Below are positions 20,575-30,190 of a DNA stretch of 64,000 nucleotides, one piece after another. The notes beneath the pieces are model-generated. The model was not told the DNA's origin. It saw only the letters and a program-made list of their open reading frames with translations, and did not search any database. Every line of letters starts with the position of its first letter. Positions within the stretch are counted from its first letter, which is position 1. A program made the position numbers and the translations under genes. The stretch covers positions 1-64,000 of the forward strand of contig JAJDCQ010000256.1 of the NCBI GenBank assembly GCA_029260755.1, in the 5' to 3' direction. This DNA is from Planctomycetota bacterium (GTDB lineage Bacteria > Planctomycetota > J058 > JAJDCQ01).

Positions 20575-21744
20575 TCAGCGTCCGAGGACGTCGCGCTCGA
20601 GCGTCTCGGCGATCGCGCCGGCCAGGACCGCCTGCCCCTCGTCGGTCGGATGGACGAGGTCGTAGAAGTGGCCGTGGTCGGCGAGCGCGCCCGTCTCGGC
20701 CAGGACGGTCCCCTCGACGCGCCCCGCGACGGCGCGCGCGTTCTCGTCGAACCGGGCCGCCATCGTCCGCCAGCCCTCGAGGCCGAGGTTGTCGTAGCGG
20801 ACGAGATGCCCGACGCACTTGGCGAGCGCCTCGTCGGGGAGCTGCACCGGACCCTCGCCCGCGCCGAGGAAGTGCGGCATCGTCACGAGGACCGGCGTCG
20901 CGCCCGCCGCCCGGCAGGCGCGCGCCATCGCCTCGAGGTTGCGGCGGTGGTGCTCGACGGCCGCCTCGCGGATGAGCTGGGGGCGTCCGCGCGCTGCGTC
21001 GGCGAGGGCGCGCGCGTCGGGCTTGCGGCGCTTGCGAGCCTTCGCGACCGTCCGCCGGAGGCGCCGGCCGATCGCGGTGTGGTCGAGGATCCCGTGATCG
21101 GTCGTCGCGGGTCGGACCGCATCGATCGCCGCCCAGCGCGGCTCCTCCTCGGAGACGCCGAGGGCGTCGTTCCAGCCGATCAGGATCACGACGACGTCGG
21201 GGTCGTGCTCGAGGAGGTAGCTCGAGAGGTAGACGAGCGCCCGGGTCGAGTCGTAGCCGTACATCCCCGCGTTCCAGACCTCGATGGGCTCGTCGGGGCG
21301 TCGCTCCGCGAGGAGGCGGCCGAGCTCGGCCGGGTAGCTCGTCGCGTTACCGTAGCCGAAGGTGACCGAGTCGCCGACGCAGATCACCCGCGTCACGCCC
21401 GCCGCCTTCGCGACGCTCGCCGGCTCGGCGCCGCGCATCCCGAGCGAGTTGATGCTCGCCTTCTCGCCCGACAGGACGCCCTCCCAGCTCGGCTGGAGGA
21501 GCCAGGTCGCGTCGCTGACCGAGACGAGCGTGCTCGGCCCGCGGTCGGCCTCTTCCTTCGCCTTGCTCCACTCGTAGCCGCGCATCGCGAGCTCGGTGAC
21601 GAGGAGGATCAGGCCGACGAGGATGAGGCCGAAGAGCGCCTTCTTCCCCGAGGAGAGCGGAGGCGGAGCGTCGTCGGCGGCGGCGGCGGCGGGCTTGTCC
21701 GCGGGGGCGGCCGCGTCACCGGCGGGAGCGGGGTCGCCGCTCAC
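20575..21744 (-). CDS. SGNH/GDSL hydrolase family protein, N-terminal TM anchor
   Basis: VICVGDSVTFGYG (block I Ser), LIGWND (block III), DLVHPTDEGQ (block V Asp-x-x-His); TM ALFGLILVGLILLVTELAMRG. GTG start at 21744 overlaps the carF stop. Confidence 0.85.
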   Translation of the reverse strand: MSGDPAPAGDAAAPADKPAAAAADDAPPPLSSGKKALFGLILVGLILLVTELAMRGYEWSKAKEEADRGPSTLVSVSDATWLLQPSWEGVLSGEKASINSLGMRGAEPASVAKAAGVTRVICVGDSVTFGYGNATSYPAELGRLLAERRPDEPIEVWNAGMYGYDSTRALVYLSSYLLEHDPDVVVILIGWNDALGVSEEEPRWAAIDAVRPATTDHGILDHTAIGRRLRRTVAKARKRRKPDARALADAARGRPQLIREAAVEHHRRNLEAMARACRAAGATPVLVTMPHFLGAGEGPVQLPDEALAKCVGHLVRYDNLGLEGWRTMAARFDENARAVAGRVEGTVLAETGALADHGHFYDLVHPTDEGQAVLAGAIAETLERDVLGR

Positions 21745-22505
21745 GCGGGGCTCGGCTGCTGCTCGCGGGTCTCGGGAGAAGGCGATGGGCTCACCCGCTC
21801 GTCGTCGGTCGGGAGGGTGTAGGCGCGGGGCTCCCAGCGCAGGACGAGGCGCAGCGTCCACTCGGAGATCTCGTAGAAGCGCAGGATGCGGAGCGGCCAG
21901 TTCAGCCAGCCGGTCGTGATGCAGTAGTAGCGATCGAACGGCGGCGTGTGGTGGATCTGGTGGTGGTCGCGCGGAAGGATCAGCCGGCACGCCTGCATCG
22001 CGCGGACGATCGACGGCGGCGTCGCGGTGTGGGCCCACTTGTGGAACTGGTTGGTCGCGAAGACCGAGAGCGACAGCGAGAGGAACGCCGTCACGCCGAA
22101 GAGGACGACGTGCTGGCCGGGCGCGATCGGGATCAGCGCGACGAGCGCCATCACCGGGACCGTGATCAGGCAGTTGTTGCCGTTGGTCTCGATGAAGTCG
22201 TGCTTCGTGATGTCCTCGGGCCAGCGGTGATGCTCGCGGAACGGGCGGACGAGGTTGGGGCCGGCGATGAACGTCTTCTCGGTGCCGTAGGTGTCGGCGA
22301 GCCAGTGGACGATGCCGCTGACGAAGTCGGCCCCGACGTAGCCGGCGAAGATGGCCGAGGCCACCACGATCCAGCCCGTCTGATCGGCGATGCCGCCCCA
22401 CGAGCGCCAGGCGAGGACGCCGGCGAGGATGAACATTGCGATGATGGCGCCGATCTCGAGGGCGCGGTGGACCGGCGAGTAGTCGTAGCTTCGCTTGTTT
22501 CCCAT
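21741..22505 (-). CDS. carF: CarF/TMEM189-type fatty acid desaturase (putative plasmanylethanolamine desaturase)
   Basis: His-rich motifs GIVHWLADT, FREHHRWPEDITKHDFIETNGNNCLI, NQFHKWAH, PRDHHQIHHTPPFDRYYCITTGWLNWPL characteristic of the CarF/TMEM189/FAD4 family; several TM helices. Confidence 0.85.
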   Translation of the reverse strand: MGNKRSYDYSPVHRALEIGAIIAMFILAGVLAWRSWGGIADQTGWIVVASAIFAGYVGADFVSGIVHWLADTYGTEKTFIAGPNLVRPFREHHRWPEDITKHDFIETNGNNCLITVPVMALVALIPIAPGQHVVLFGVTAFLSLSLSVFATNQFHKWAHTATPPSIVRAMQACRLILPRDHHQIHHTPPFDRYYCITTGWLNWPLRILRFYEISEWTLRLVLRWEPRAYTLPTDDERVSPSPSPETREQQPSPA

Positions 22506-22807
22506 GACGACGCGGTTCCGCGAGGTGTCCTTCCCGATGAGCCCTCACCCCGATCTGTTACGTTCGGACCGGGGCGCCCGGATCTCATCGAGTTGGATGG
22601 GGTCCATCGAATCGAAGCCCGCCGCCCGGTTGGGCGTGGACCGGCCGCCATCGTAGCAGTCGGCCGCCAGGGGGCAAGCACCAACTCGGGCACGCTCAAG
22701 TCTTTGATCCGGAGAAGGTTCGACGGCTCGCAGGCCGACCTTGCGCGGGGCCGCGGCGCGGCCGAAGATGCATCTCCCCGCCGCCGCGGCGGGGCGAGGA
22801 GAGATCG

Positions 22808-23413
22808 ATCCGAGTTCTCGGCTGCCTGTTCTTCGCGTTCATCGTCGTCCCGATCGTCGATCTGATCCTGCTGCTCGCGGTGGCGAGCCGGATCGGGTTC
22901 CTGCCGAGCGTCGGCGTGGTGGTCGTGACGGCGGCGGTCGGCGCGGCGCTCGTCCGGGCGAGCGGGACGGCCGCGGTCCGGCGCATCAATGCCGACCTCC
23001 AGGCGGGGCGGCCTCCGACCGCGGGGCTCCTCCAGGGGGCGCTGACCCTCGTCTCGGGGGTGATGCTCCTGACGCCCGGGTTCATCACCGACGCGACGGC
23101 GTTGCTCCTGCTCCTGCCTCCGGTTCGGGCGTTGATCCACTGGCAGCTCGGGCGCTGGGCGGCGCGACACGTGAACGTCGCGATCGGGGGGGCGCCGTTC
23201 GGTCCGGGGGCGCCGTTCGGGGTGCCGCCGGGCGGCGCGGCGCCGGGCTGGCCGCCGCGGCCGGGCTCGCCGGCCCCCGCTCCGGGCGGTGGGGAGATCA
23301 TCGAGGGCGAGGTCGTCTCGCGCGGCCCGGCTCGTGACCCCGACGCGCCCGGGCCGATGGACCCGTCGTCGCCCGACGCCCCGCCCGCGCTCCCCGGCGG
23401 CGATCGGGAATAG
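22808..23413 (+). CDS. fxsA: FxsA-family membrane protein (apparent ATC start)
   Basis: In-frame translation from 22808 gives (I)RVLGCLFFAFIVVPIVDLILLLAVASRIGFLPSVGVVVVTAAVGAALVRASG...LLLTPGFITDATALLLLLPPVR. First canonical start in this frame is GTG 22880, inside the first TM helix. Confidence 0.78.
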   Translation: MRVLGCLFFAFIVVPIVDLILLLAVASRIGFLPSVGVVVVTAAVGAALVRASGTAAVRRINADLQAGRPPTAGLLQGALTLVSGVMLLTPGFITDATALLLLLPPVRALIHWQLGRWAARHVNVAIGGAPFGPGAPFGVPPGGAAPGWPPRPGSPAPAPGGGEIIEGEVVSRGPARDPDAPGPMDPSSPDAPPALPGGDRE

Positions 23414-23500
23414 CGCCGCCGGCCCGTCTGTCTCCTCCGTGAAGCGTCCGGCGTCGTCGGCCGGGCGACCCGCCTCTCAGGCAGCGTAGGAGACACCCCG

Positions 23501-25381
23501 ATGCTCGCACCGTCCGCCGTTCGGAATCGCCCCACATCCGCATCGCTCGCCGCGCTGGCCGTGCTCGTCGCGGCGAGCGGCCTCGCCTTCGCCGATGGCC
23601 CCGATGACGGAGTCGAGGGGGCCGCCCCGCCGGCCCCGGCGCCCGCCCCCGCCGCGGATGACGCGGAGGCCGCGTCTCCCACGCCGGCCGCGTCATCGAC
23701 GCCCACGGACACGGGGCCGGCCGTCGAGCTCGAGCGGAGCTTCCGGATCAAGGCGAAGGGCGCGACGCGGGCCGTCGCCGGCGCCGAGGCCGGGAGTGGA
23801 GGCGGTGCGGGAGGCGCGGGGACCGGCCTCGCCGTCGCGCCGCGCGGGATCACCCATGCGCCGGCGGTCGTCTTCACCCGCGACGGGAAGATGCTCGTGA
23901 CCGCGACGAGCGACGGCGCCGTCGTCGCGTGGGACGCCGACACGCGCGAGGAGCGCCGGCGCCTCGAGGTCGTGACCGACGGATCGATCTCGACGATGGC
24001 GATCGACCGCGACGGCGAGCACCTCGTCGTGTGTCGCGATGGCGGCGGCATCAAGAGCGTCGACCTCGAGACGGGCGAGACGATCGCGGAGATCGAGAAG
24101 ATCGCCACGAAGGCGGTCGCCGTCGCGCCCGACGGGGCGTCGATCGCGATGGCCGTCGGTAACGCGGTGGAGATCCGCGCCGTCCCCGGCCTCGAGCTCC
24201 AGCGGACGCTCGAGGGTCACGAGGCGGCCGTCACCGACGTCGAGTGGTCGCCCGACGGGAAGCTCGTCGTGTCGGCCGGGCAGGACGGCCGCGTCCGGGT
24301 GCTCGACGCCGCCGGCGAGGTCGTCCGCGAGCTGAAGCGCGGGCAGCCGGTCTACGCCGTCGCGTTCGCGCCCGACGGGAAGCGCTTCGCCTACGGCGGG
24401 CACGAGCGCCTCGTCACCCAGGTCGAGATCGCCTCGGGCGAGGAGACGCTGATCTCGGGCGCCGACCGCCAGCCGTACTGGATCACCTCGCTCGGCTACT
24501 CGCCCGACGGCAGCGAGATCGCCGTCGGCGACGAGAGCTGCGACGTCTGGCTCCACGAGGTCGAGGCGCGCAAGCTCCTCTTCCACGGCAAGCACCACGT
24601 CGAGTGCTGGCTCGAGGCGCCGGCGTGGAGCCCCGACGGCGAGCAGTTCGTCTTCGGGTGCCGCCCGAACACCCACTCGGGCGTCCCGGCCGTCTGGGCC
24701 GGCAACGACATCGCCGAGGCGCAGCTCGCCAAGGGCTACCGCGACAACGGCGTCGTCCTTCGCCAGCTCCGGGAGCGTCTCATCGATCAGGCGCGCGCCC
24801 CCGAGAACGCCGTCATGAACGGGCAGCTCCTCGCCCTCCTCGAGCGGCGCGAAGCGCTCCTCGGCAACGGAGGTGAGGACGGCAGGAAGGCGGCGCAGGC
24901 GCGCCTCGACGCGCTCGTCGCGGCGGCGGCGGAGGACTGGCTGCCCGCGGGCGCCCGGCAGGGCATCCAGGTCTTCGCGCTCAACGACGTCCAGGGTCAG
25001 CTCGACCAGACGATCCCGCAGAACGGCGACCTCGGCGGGCCGCAGCTCGACCTCGGCGCCATGAACGGGTTCAGCAACGGCCTCTCCGGCCTCGGCGCGC
25101 CCGCCGCCCCCGCTCCCGGCGCCCTCGACGCCTCGAACCTCGCGCAGGACGCCGAGCTCCGGGGAGCGGCCCTCGCGGGCACGCCCGAGAAACAGGCCGA
25201 GCTCGAGAAGCTCCACGAGGCGATCGACGCGCTCAAGAAGAACCTCCTCGAGAAGCCCGACCTCATCGAGATCGTCGACCAGGCCCAGCACGCCCAGGGC
25301 CTCCAGAAGGACGCCTTCGAGGCCGAGCTCTCGGACGTCCAGGGCGGCTTCAACGTCAACTGCTGGAAGCGCAAGAAGTAG
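23501..25381 (+). CDS. Secreted WD40 repeat protein
   Basis: Signal peptide SLAALAVLVAASGLAFA; GHEAAVTDVEWSPDGKLVVSAGQDGRVRVLD, VAFAPDGKRFAYGG, LGYSPDGSEIAVGD, PAWSPDGEQFVFG. Confidence 0.87.
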   Translation: MLAPSAVRNRPTSASLAALAVLVAASGLAFADGPDDGVEGAAPPAPAPAPAADDAEAASPTPAASSTPTDTGPAVELERSFRIKAKGATRAVAGAEAGSGGGAGGAGTGLAVAPRGITHAPAVVFTRDGKMLVTATSDGAVVAWDADTREERRRLEVVTDGSISTMAIDRDGEHLVVCRDGGGIKSVDLETGETIAEIEKIATKAVAVAPDGASIAMAVGNAVEIRAVPGLELQRTLEGHEAAVTDVEWSPDGKLVVSAGQDGRVRVLDAAGEVVRELKRGQPVYAVAFAPDGKRFAYGGHERLVTQVEIASGEETLISGADRQPYWITSLGYSPDGSEIAVGDESCDVWLHEVEARKLLFHGKHHVECWLEAPAWSPDGEQFVFGCRPNTHSGVPAVWAGNDIAEAQLAKGYRDNGVVLRQLRERLIDQARAPENAVMNGQLLALLERREALLGNGGEDGRKAAQARLDALVAAAAEDWLPAGARQGIQVFALNDVQGQLDQTIPQNGDLGGPQLDLGAMNGFSNGLSGLGAPAAPAPGALDASNLAQDAELRGAALAGTPEKQAELEKLHEAIDALKKNLLEKPDLIEIVDQAQHAQGLQKDAFEAELSDVQGGFNVNCWKRKK

Positions 25382-25411
25382 ATCGACTCCGAACGACGCT
25401 CCCACCTCGTC

Positions 25412-25449
25412 CGAACGGCCGGCGCCCCGAGAGGAGCGCCGGTCGTTCG
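25412..25449 (+). terminator. Probable terminator hairpin after the WD40 gene
   Basis: CGAACGGCCGGCGC (25412-25425) and GCGCCGGTCGTTCG (25436-25449), 13/14 complementary, followed by TCGTTCT. Confidence 0.5.
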
Positions 25450-25542
25450 TCGTTCTGCGGGACCCCCGTGCTCGGCGGCGCGGCGCCTGGAACGTCCGGG
25501 GCTTCGGGGCTAGGTTGATTCCCGGAGAGGCGGAGGCGACCC

Positions 25543-27549
25543 ATGAGCAATGATGACCCGACCGCGGACCGCGCCGACGGTCCATCGAGCGCGGCGGAGC
25601 CCGGGGGCGCCGCCCCCGGAGCGGCGAGCGGGACCTCGATCATCGCCCGGTTGGCGCGGACGCTGCTGGTCGCGATCGTGGGGGTCGTCGTCATCGGCGG
25701 CGTCTACTGGTGGAACATCCAGGACGCCTTGTCGTCGAAGAGGCGGGGACGGCCGGTCGCGAAGCTCGAGGACCTCGGCCATCCCTGGCCGCCCGAGCAC
25801 GGGGAGCCCTACCCCGACCTCGACCTGATCGACCCCGTCACGGGCGAGGACTTCCGGCTCTCGTCGCTCGCGGGCAAGGTCCTCGTCGTTCACTTCATCG
25901 GGATGACATCCCCGGGGAGCCTCGGGCTCGTGGGCGGCGCGGACGCGTCGTTCGGCTCGGTCGGAGGCGACCCCATCCCGCCCATCGAGGTGCTCCTGGA
26001 GTCGGCGGACATCCCTCCCGGCCACCCGGACCTCCTCATCGTCCATGTTCTCGTTTTCGGGAAGGCGAAGCCCCACGCCGCCCCCACCCGCGAGGAGGCG
26101 AATGAGTTCATCGCGCACTTCGGCCTCGCGGACCGGCCGAGCACGACGACCCTGCTCGGGCGCGAGCGCCACACCATCCCGCACATCCGCGGGGTCATCC
26201 CGGGCTTCCACGTCATCGACCGCGACTTCCGCCTCGCCGACGCCAACTGGATGCGGGGGATCGCGACCGCGGCCCGGCTCCTCCGGTCGGGGCCGCGGGT
26301 CGAGATGACGGCGCCCGAGGTGCCTGCGCTCCCACCGGAGGAGGAAGGGCCCCGCCCGATCGATCATCTGCGCGCGCACGACTGGGAGAAGCTCGACGCG
26401 GCGATGACCACCATCGACGCGAGAGGGCGAGTCGAGGGCGACTGGGTGACCCACCTCGAGATCGCCCGGGAATCGTTGCTGGCCGAACCCGACGCGCGCG
26501 CCCACCTCGATGCGTGGTGCGAGGGCGCGCCGGAGTCGGCGTGGCCGTTCCTGATCCGGGGCGCGGATCACATCGACGCGGCCTGGGAGGCTCGCGGGAG
26601 CGGCTGGGCCCGCACGGTCGGCGAGGACGGGTGGCGGCTCTTCGGCGAGCACCTCGTCGCCGCCAAGGCCGACCTCGAGAAGGCGCACGCGCTCGCCCCG
26701 ACGCTCGCCGACGCGCCGGCGCTCCTCGTCACGGTCGCGATGGGGCTCGGTCCGGACCGGGTGAACGTGGAGGAGTACCTCACCTGGGCGACCGAGGCCG
26801 ACCCGCATCACATGACCATCCACGGGCGCATGCTGAACCTGCTCCTGCCGCGCTGGCACGGGTCGGCCGAGGCCGCGTTCGGCTACGCCCGCGGCGCCGT
26901 CGGCGCCTACCCCGACGAGCCCGCGATGTGGTCGCTCGTCCTGACGGCCCATCGCATGGTCTACTCGAACCGACAGCAGATCCAGATCCACCTCGCCCAG
27001 CCCGGGATCCGCGATGAGATCGCGCGGGCCATCGACGAGCTCCTCGCGGGATACCCCGGCTCGGCGAGGGCGCACCGGGCGGCGGAGCGGGCCGCGGGGC
27101 TGCTCGGCGACGACGAGAAGGCGCAGGTCTACCTCGAGCGCGCGGCCGAGCTCGGCGACGCCGGGGCGATCCGGCGGCTCGGCGATCAGCTCCTCGACCT
27201 GGGCGAGGTCGAGCAGGCGATCGAGCGCTACGTCCGGTCGGCGGAGCTCGGAAGCGCAACGAGCTGCCTCCAGATCGGCGATCTGTTCCTCGACGGGGAG
27301 CGCGTGACCGGCGACGAGGCCGCCGCCGTCGCCTGGTTCCGAAGGGGCGCCGAGCTCGGTCAGAAGGACGCGATGACGAAGCTCGGCTGGTGCCACGAGC
27401 ACGGAAAGGGCGGCCTCGCGCCCGACCTGGCGACGGCGGTCACCTGGTACCGCAACGCGGCCCGGCTCGGTCAGAAATGGGCGGCCGGGAGGCTGCTCGA
27501 GCTCCTCGAGAAGCACCCGGAGTTGCGTCAGCCCGGCGACCCGGAGTGA
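25543..27549 (+). CDS. Membrane-anchored thioredoxin-like plus Sel1-repeat protein
   Basis: TM LLVAIVGVVVIGGVYWW; redoxin-like DPVTGEDFRLSSLAGKVLVVHFIGMTSPGS; C-terminal Sel1 repeats GDEAAAVAWFRRGAELGQKDAMTKLGWCHEHGKGG. SD GGAGG before ATG. Confidence 0.78.
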   Translation: MSNDDPTADRADGPSSAAEPGGAAPGAASGTSIIARLARTLLVAIVGVVVIGGVYWWNIQDALSSKRRGRPVAKLEDLGHPWPPEHGEPYPDLDLIDPVTGEDFRLSSLAGKVLVVHFIGMTSPGSLGLVGGADASFGSVGGDPIPPIEVLLESADIPPGHPDLLIVHVLVFGKAKPHAAPTREEANEFIAHFGLADRPSTTTLLGRERHTIPHIRGVIPGFHVIDRDFRLADANWMRGIATAARLLRSGPRVEMTAPEVPALPPEEEGPRPIDHLRAHDWEKLDAAMTTIDARGRVEGDWVTHLEIARESLLAEPDARAHLDAWCEGAPESAWPFLIRGADHIDAAWEARGSGWARTVGEDGWRLFGEHLVAAKADLEKAHALAPTLADAPALLVTVAMGLGPDRVNVEEYLTWATEADPHHMTIHGRMLNLLLPRWHGSAEAAFGYARGAVGAYPDEPAMWSLVLTAHRMVYSNRQQIQIHLAQPGIRDEIARAIDELLAGYPGSARAHRAAERAAGLLGDDEKAQVYLERAAELGDAGAIRRLGDQLLDLGEVEQAIERYVRSAELGSATSCLQIGDLFLDGERVTGDEAAAVAWFRRGAELGQKDAMTKLGWCHEHGKGGLAPDLATAVTWYRNAARLGQKWAAGRLLELLEKHPELRQPGDPE

Positions 27550-27593
27550 GATGACCTTCTGTCAGGACGCTCGTTCTGGTTCGGGTGCCATCT

Positions 27594-30131
27594 CTACCGC
27601 CCGCCCGTGGCCTGCCTCAGGCGGGCGACCTCGGCCTTCGCCTTCTCCGTGCGATGCCGGATCGCCAGGTCGGAGCTCGTGGTGATCTCGAGGATGCGGT
27701 CGAGGTCGGCGTCGGCCTCGTCGAGCTCTCCTCGCTCGGCGTGGAGCCCCGCGCGTTCGAGGCGGGCCGGCAGGTGCCAGTCGTTCAGGCGGATCGCCTC
27801 GTCGAGGTCTTCCTCGGCGGCCGCCGGGTCGGTCTTCGCGCGGAGGGCGCCGCGCCGGTAGAGCGCCTCGGCGGCGCGCGGCGCGGCGTCGATCGCGGCG
27901 GTCAGGTCGCGCTCGGCCTCGTCGTCGTGGCCCGCCGCGCGGGCGACCGCCGCCGCGTCGAGGAGGAACCGGATCCGGTCCCAGACGCCGTTCATGGCGG
28001 CCGCCCGAGGGCGGATCTCGTCGATCAGGCGGCGCGCCTCGGCGACGCGCCCCTGCTGCGCGAGCACGATCGCCTTCGACTCGAGCGCGATCAGCGGGGC
28101 GCCCTGGGTGAGCACCCCCTCGATCGTCGAGAGCGCGCTCGTGGCCCGGCCGGCGCTCGCGTGGGCGCGGGCGGCGTAGATGGTCGTGAACGGGTCGGTC
28201 GGCTTGATGACCAGCGCCCGCCGGAGGGCTTCGAGGGCGCGGTCGGGGAGACCGCACTCGATCAGGATCAGGGCGCGCCCCGCCAGCGCGGGGTAGAACT
28301 CGGGGTCTCGCTTCAGCACCGCCGCGGTGTAGTCGAGCGCGTCCGGGACGCGCCCCTCGAGCCTCAGGAGATCGGGCTCGAGCGCGTCGATCCGGCCGGG
28401 CTCGATCGTTCCGGCGGCTCGGAGCCGATCGAGGTCGGCCCGGGCGGCGGCCGGTCGGTGCAGGTCGGTCAGCACCTCGGCGCGGGTCGCGCGGATGGCG
28501 TCGAGGTCGGGGCGATGCTCGAGGATCCGGTTCAGCGCGGCGAGGCTTCGCTCGAGCTCGCCGTTCATCTGGAGGAGCGCCGCGTAGCCGGCGAGGGCAG
28601 CCCTCTGGAGATCGGTCCCCTCGTCGGTGAGCCCGACGATCGCCCCGAGCTGCTCGATCGTCGCCTGGGTCTCGCCGCGCTGGAAGAGGATCTCGCCGAG
28701 GAGCGTCCTCCACGCCAGCTCGTTGCGCCGGTCGCGCGCGATGAGCGCGCGGAGGTCGCTCGCCGCCTCCGCGGCATCGCGGCGCTCCGCGAGGAGGAAG
28801 ACCGCCCGCAGGGCGAGCGGCCCGAGCGCCTCGGGGTCGCTCGCGATGGCGGCGTCGAGCGCCTGACGAAGCGCGGCGCCGCGCTCGCCCGCCCGGAGGC
28901 GCGTCGCCAGCTCGGCCGGGGCGCCGTCCGGCTCGATGATCGTCAGCCGCCCGAGCTTGGTGTCGACCTCGTAGGTGTTGAGCATCGCCTGCGGGTCGGC
29001 CGGCGTCGGCTCGTCGTCGTCGACCGCGTCGTCGTCGTCGTCGCCGGCCTCCGCGATCTCGACGGGCGGGGGCGTCTCGGGGACGGGCGAGCGCGTTGGC
29101 GCGGCCGCGCGCTCGCCGGCTCCGACGGCGCCGCCTGCGTCCTCGGGTCCGAGCCGACTCATGGCCACGCCACCGATCGTGACGAGCGCGGCGACGATGA
29201 CGACGGTGACCGCGAGGGCGACGACCGGCCGCGGCGTCGACGCCTTCGCCGCGGGCGCGGCGACCGGCCCGCGCGTCGATGGTCGGTGGCGCTCGAGGGC
29301 GTGGGCGAACGCGGCCGCGGACTCGAAGCGGTCCTCGGGCTCCGGCGCCAGGCATCGCTCCACGACTCGGTCGAGCCACGACGGAACGGCGGGCTCGATG
29401 GTCGAGGGGGGCGGCGGTGGGACGCCGAGCTGAGCCCTCAGAAGCGCGACGACGGTCGGCTGCTCGAACGGCACGCGTCCGGTCAGCATGAGATAGAGGG
29501 TCGCGCCGAGGCCGTAGACGTCCGCCGTCGGGCCGGTCGCGTCGGTGTCGCCGGTCGCCTGCTCGGGGGCGGCGTAGCCGGCCGTGCCCATGAAGACGCC
29601 GCGGACGGTGAGGCGCTCACCCGTCGATGACTGGCCGCCCGACTCGTTCCCCGCGCCGCTCCCGGCGAGGAGCCCGGCCAGGCCGAAGTCGGTCAGGAGC
29701 GGTTCGCCGTCCGCGCGCAGGAGGATGTTCTCCGGCTTCACGTCGCGGTGGAGGACTCCCTCGCCGTGGGCGCTCTGCAGGGCGCGGGCGAGCTTGGCGG
29801 TGATCGCGACCGCCTCGCCCGGCGGCACTCTTCCGTCGCGCTCGAGGCGCGCGGCGAGCGACTCGCCCGGGACGAGGTCCATGACGATGCACGGCGCGCC
29901 GGAGCGGTCGTCCTCGGCGGTGTGGATCCGCACGATGTTCTCGTGGACGAGCCGCCCGAGGGTCTGCCGCTCGCGCCGGAACCGTCGCCGTGCGCGCTGG
30001 TCGAGCGCCTCGGGCAACAGCCGCTTGATCGCGACGTCGCGCTCGAGGACGGGGTCGCGGGCCGCCCACACCTCGCCCATCGCGCCGCGCCCGAGCAGCC
30101 TCACGAGCTGGTAGCGGCCGATCGTCTCCAC
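27594..30131 (-). CDS. Ser/Thr protein kinase with TM helix and C-terminal TPR repeats
   Basis: GRGAMGEVWAARD, VAIKRLLPE, HRDVKPENILL, DFGLAGLL, TAGYAAPEQ; TM VVALAVTVVIVAALVTIGGVAM; TPR-like helices (ALDYTAAVLKRDPEFYPALAGRALILIECGLPDRALEALRRAL). Confidence 0.92.
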   Translation of the reverse strand: METIGRYQLVRLLGRGAMGEVWAARDPVLERDVAIKRLLPEALDQRARRRFRRERQTLGRLVHENIVRIHTAEDDRSGAPCIVMDLVPGESLAARLERDGRVPPGEAVAITAKLARALQSAHGEGVLHRDVKPENILLRADGEPLLTDFGLAGLLAGSGAGNESGGQSSTGERLTVRGVFMGTAGYAAPEQATGDTDATGPTADVYGLGATLYLMLTGRVPFEQPTVVALLRAQLGVPPPPPSTIEPAVPSWLDRVVERCLAPEPEDRFESAAAFAHALERHRPSTRGPVAAPAAKASTPRPVVALAVTVVIVAALVTIGGVAMSRLGPEDAGGAVGAGERAAAPTRSPVPETPPPVEIAEAGDDDDDAVDDDEPTPADPQAMLNTYEVDTKLGRLTIIEPDGAPAELATRLRAGERGAALRQALDAAIASDPEALGPLALRAVFLLAERRDAAEAASDLRALIARDRRNELAWRTLLGEILFQRGETQATIEQLGAIVGLTDEGTDLQRAALAGYAALLQMNGELERSLAALNRILEHRPDLDAIRATRAEVLTDLHRPAAARADLDRLRAAGTIEPGRIDALEPDLLRLEGRVPDALDYTAAVLKRDPEFYPALAGRALILIECGLPDRALEALRRALVIKPTDPFTTIYAARAHASAGRATSALSTIEGVLTQGAPLIALESKAIVLAQQGRVAEARRLIDEIRPRAAAMNGVWDRIRFLLDAAAVARAAGHDDEAERDLTAAIDAAPRAAEALYRRGALRAKTDPAAAEEDLDEAIRLNDWHLPARLERAGLHAERGELDEADADLDRILEITTSSDLAIRHRTEKAKAEVARLRQATGGR

Positions 30132-30190
30132 GGGGCGAGGATGGCAGCGGCGTTTGCGGTCGCGCCAGGCGCCGGCTAGCCTGGCTCGCC

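Noticed and set aside
22700-22735. GGTTCGAC reminiscent of a tRNA T-arm
   Set aside because: No pairing T-stem, acceptor stem or anticodon arm could be found around it.
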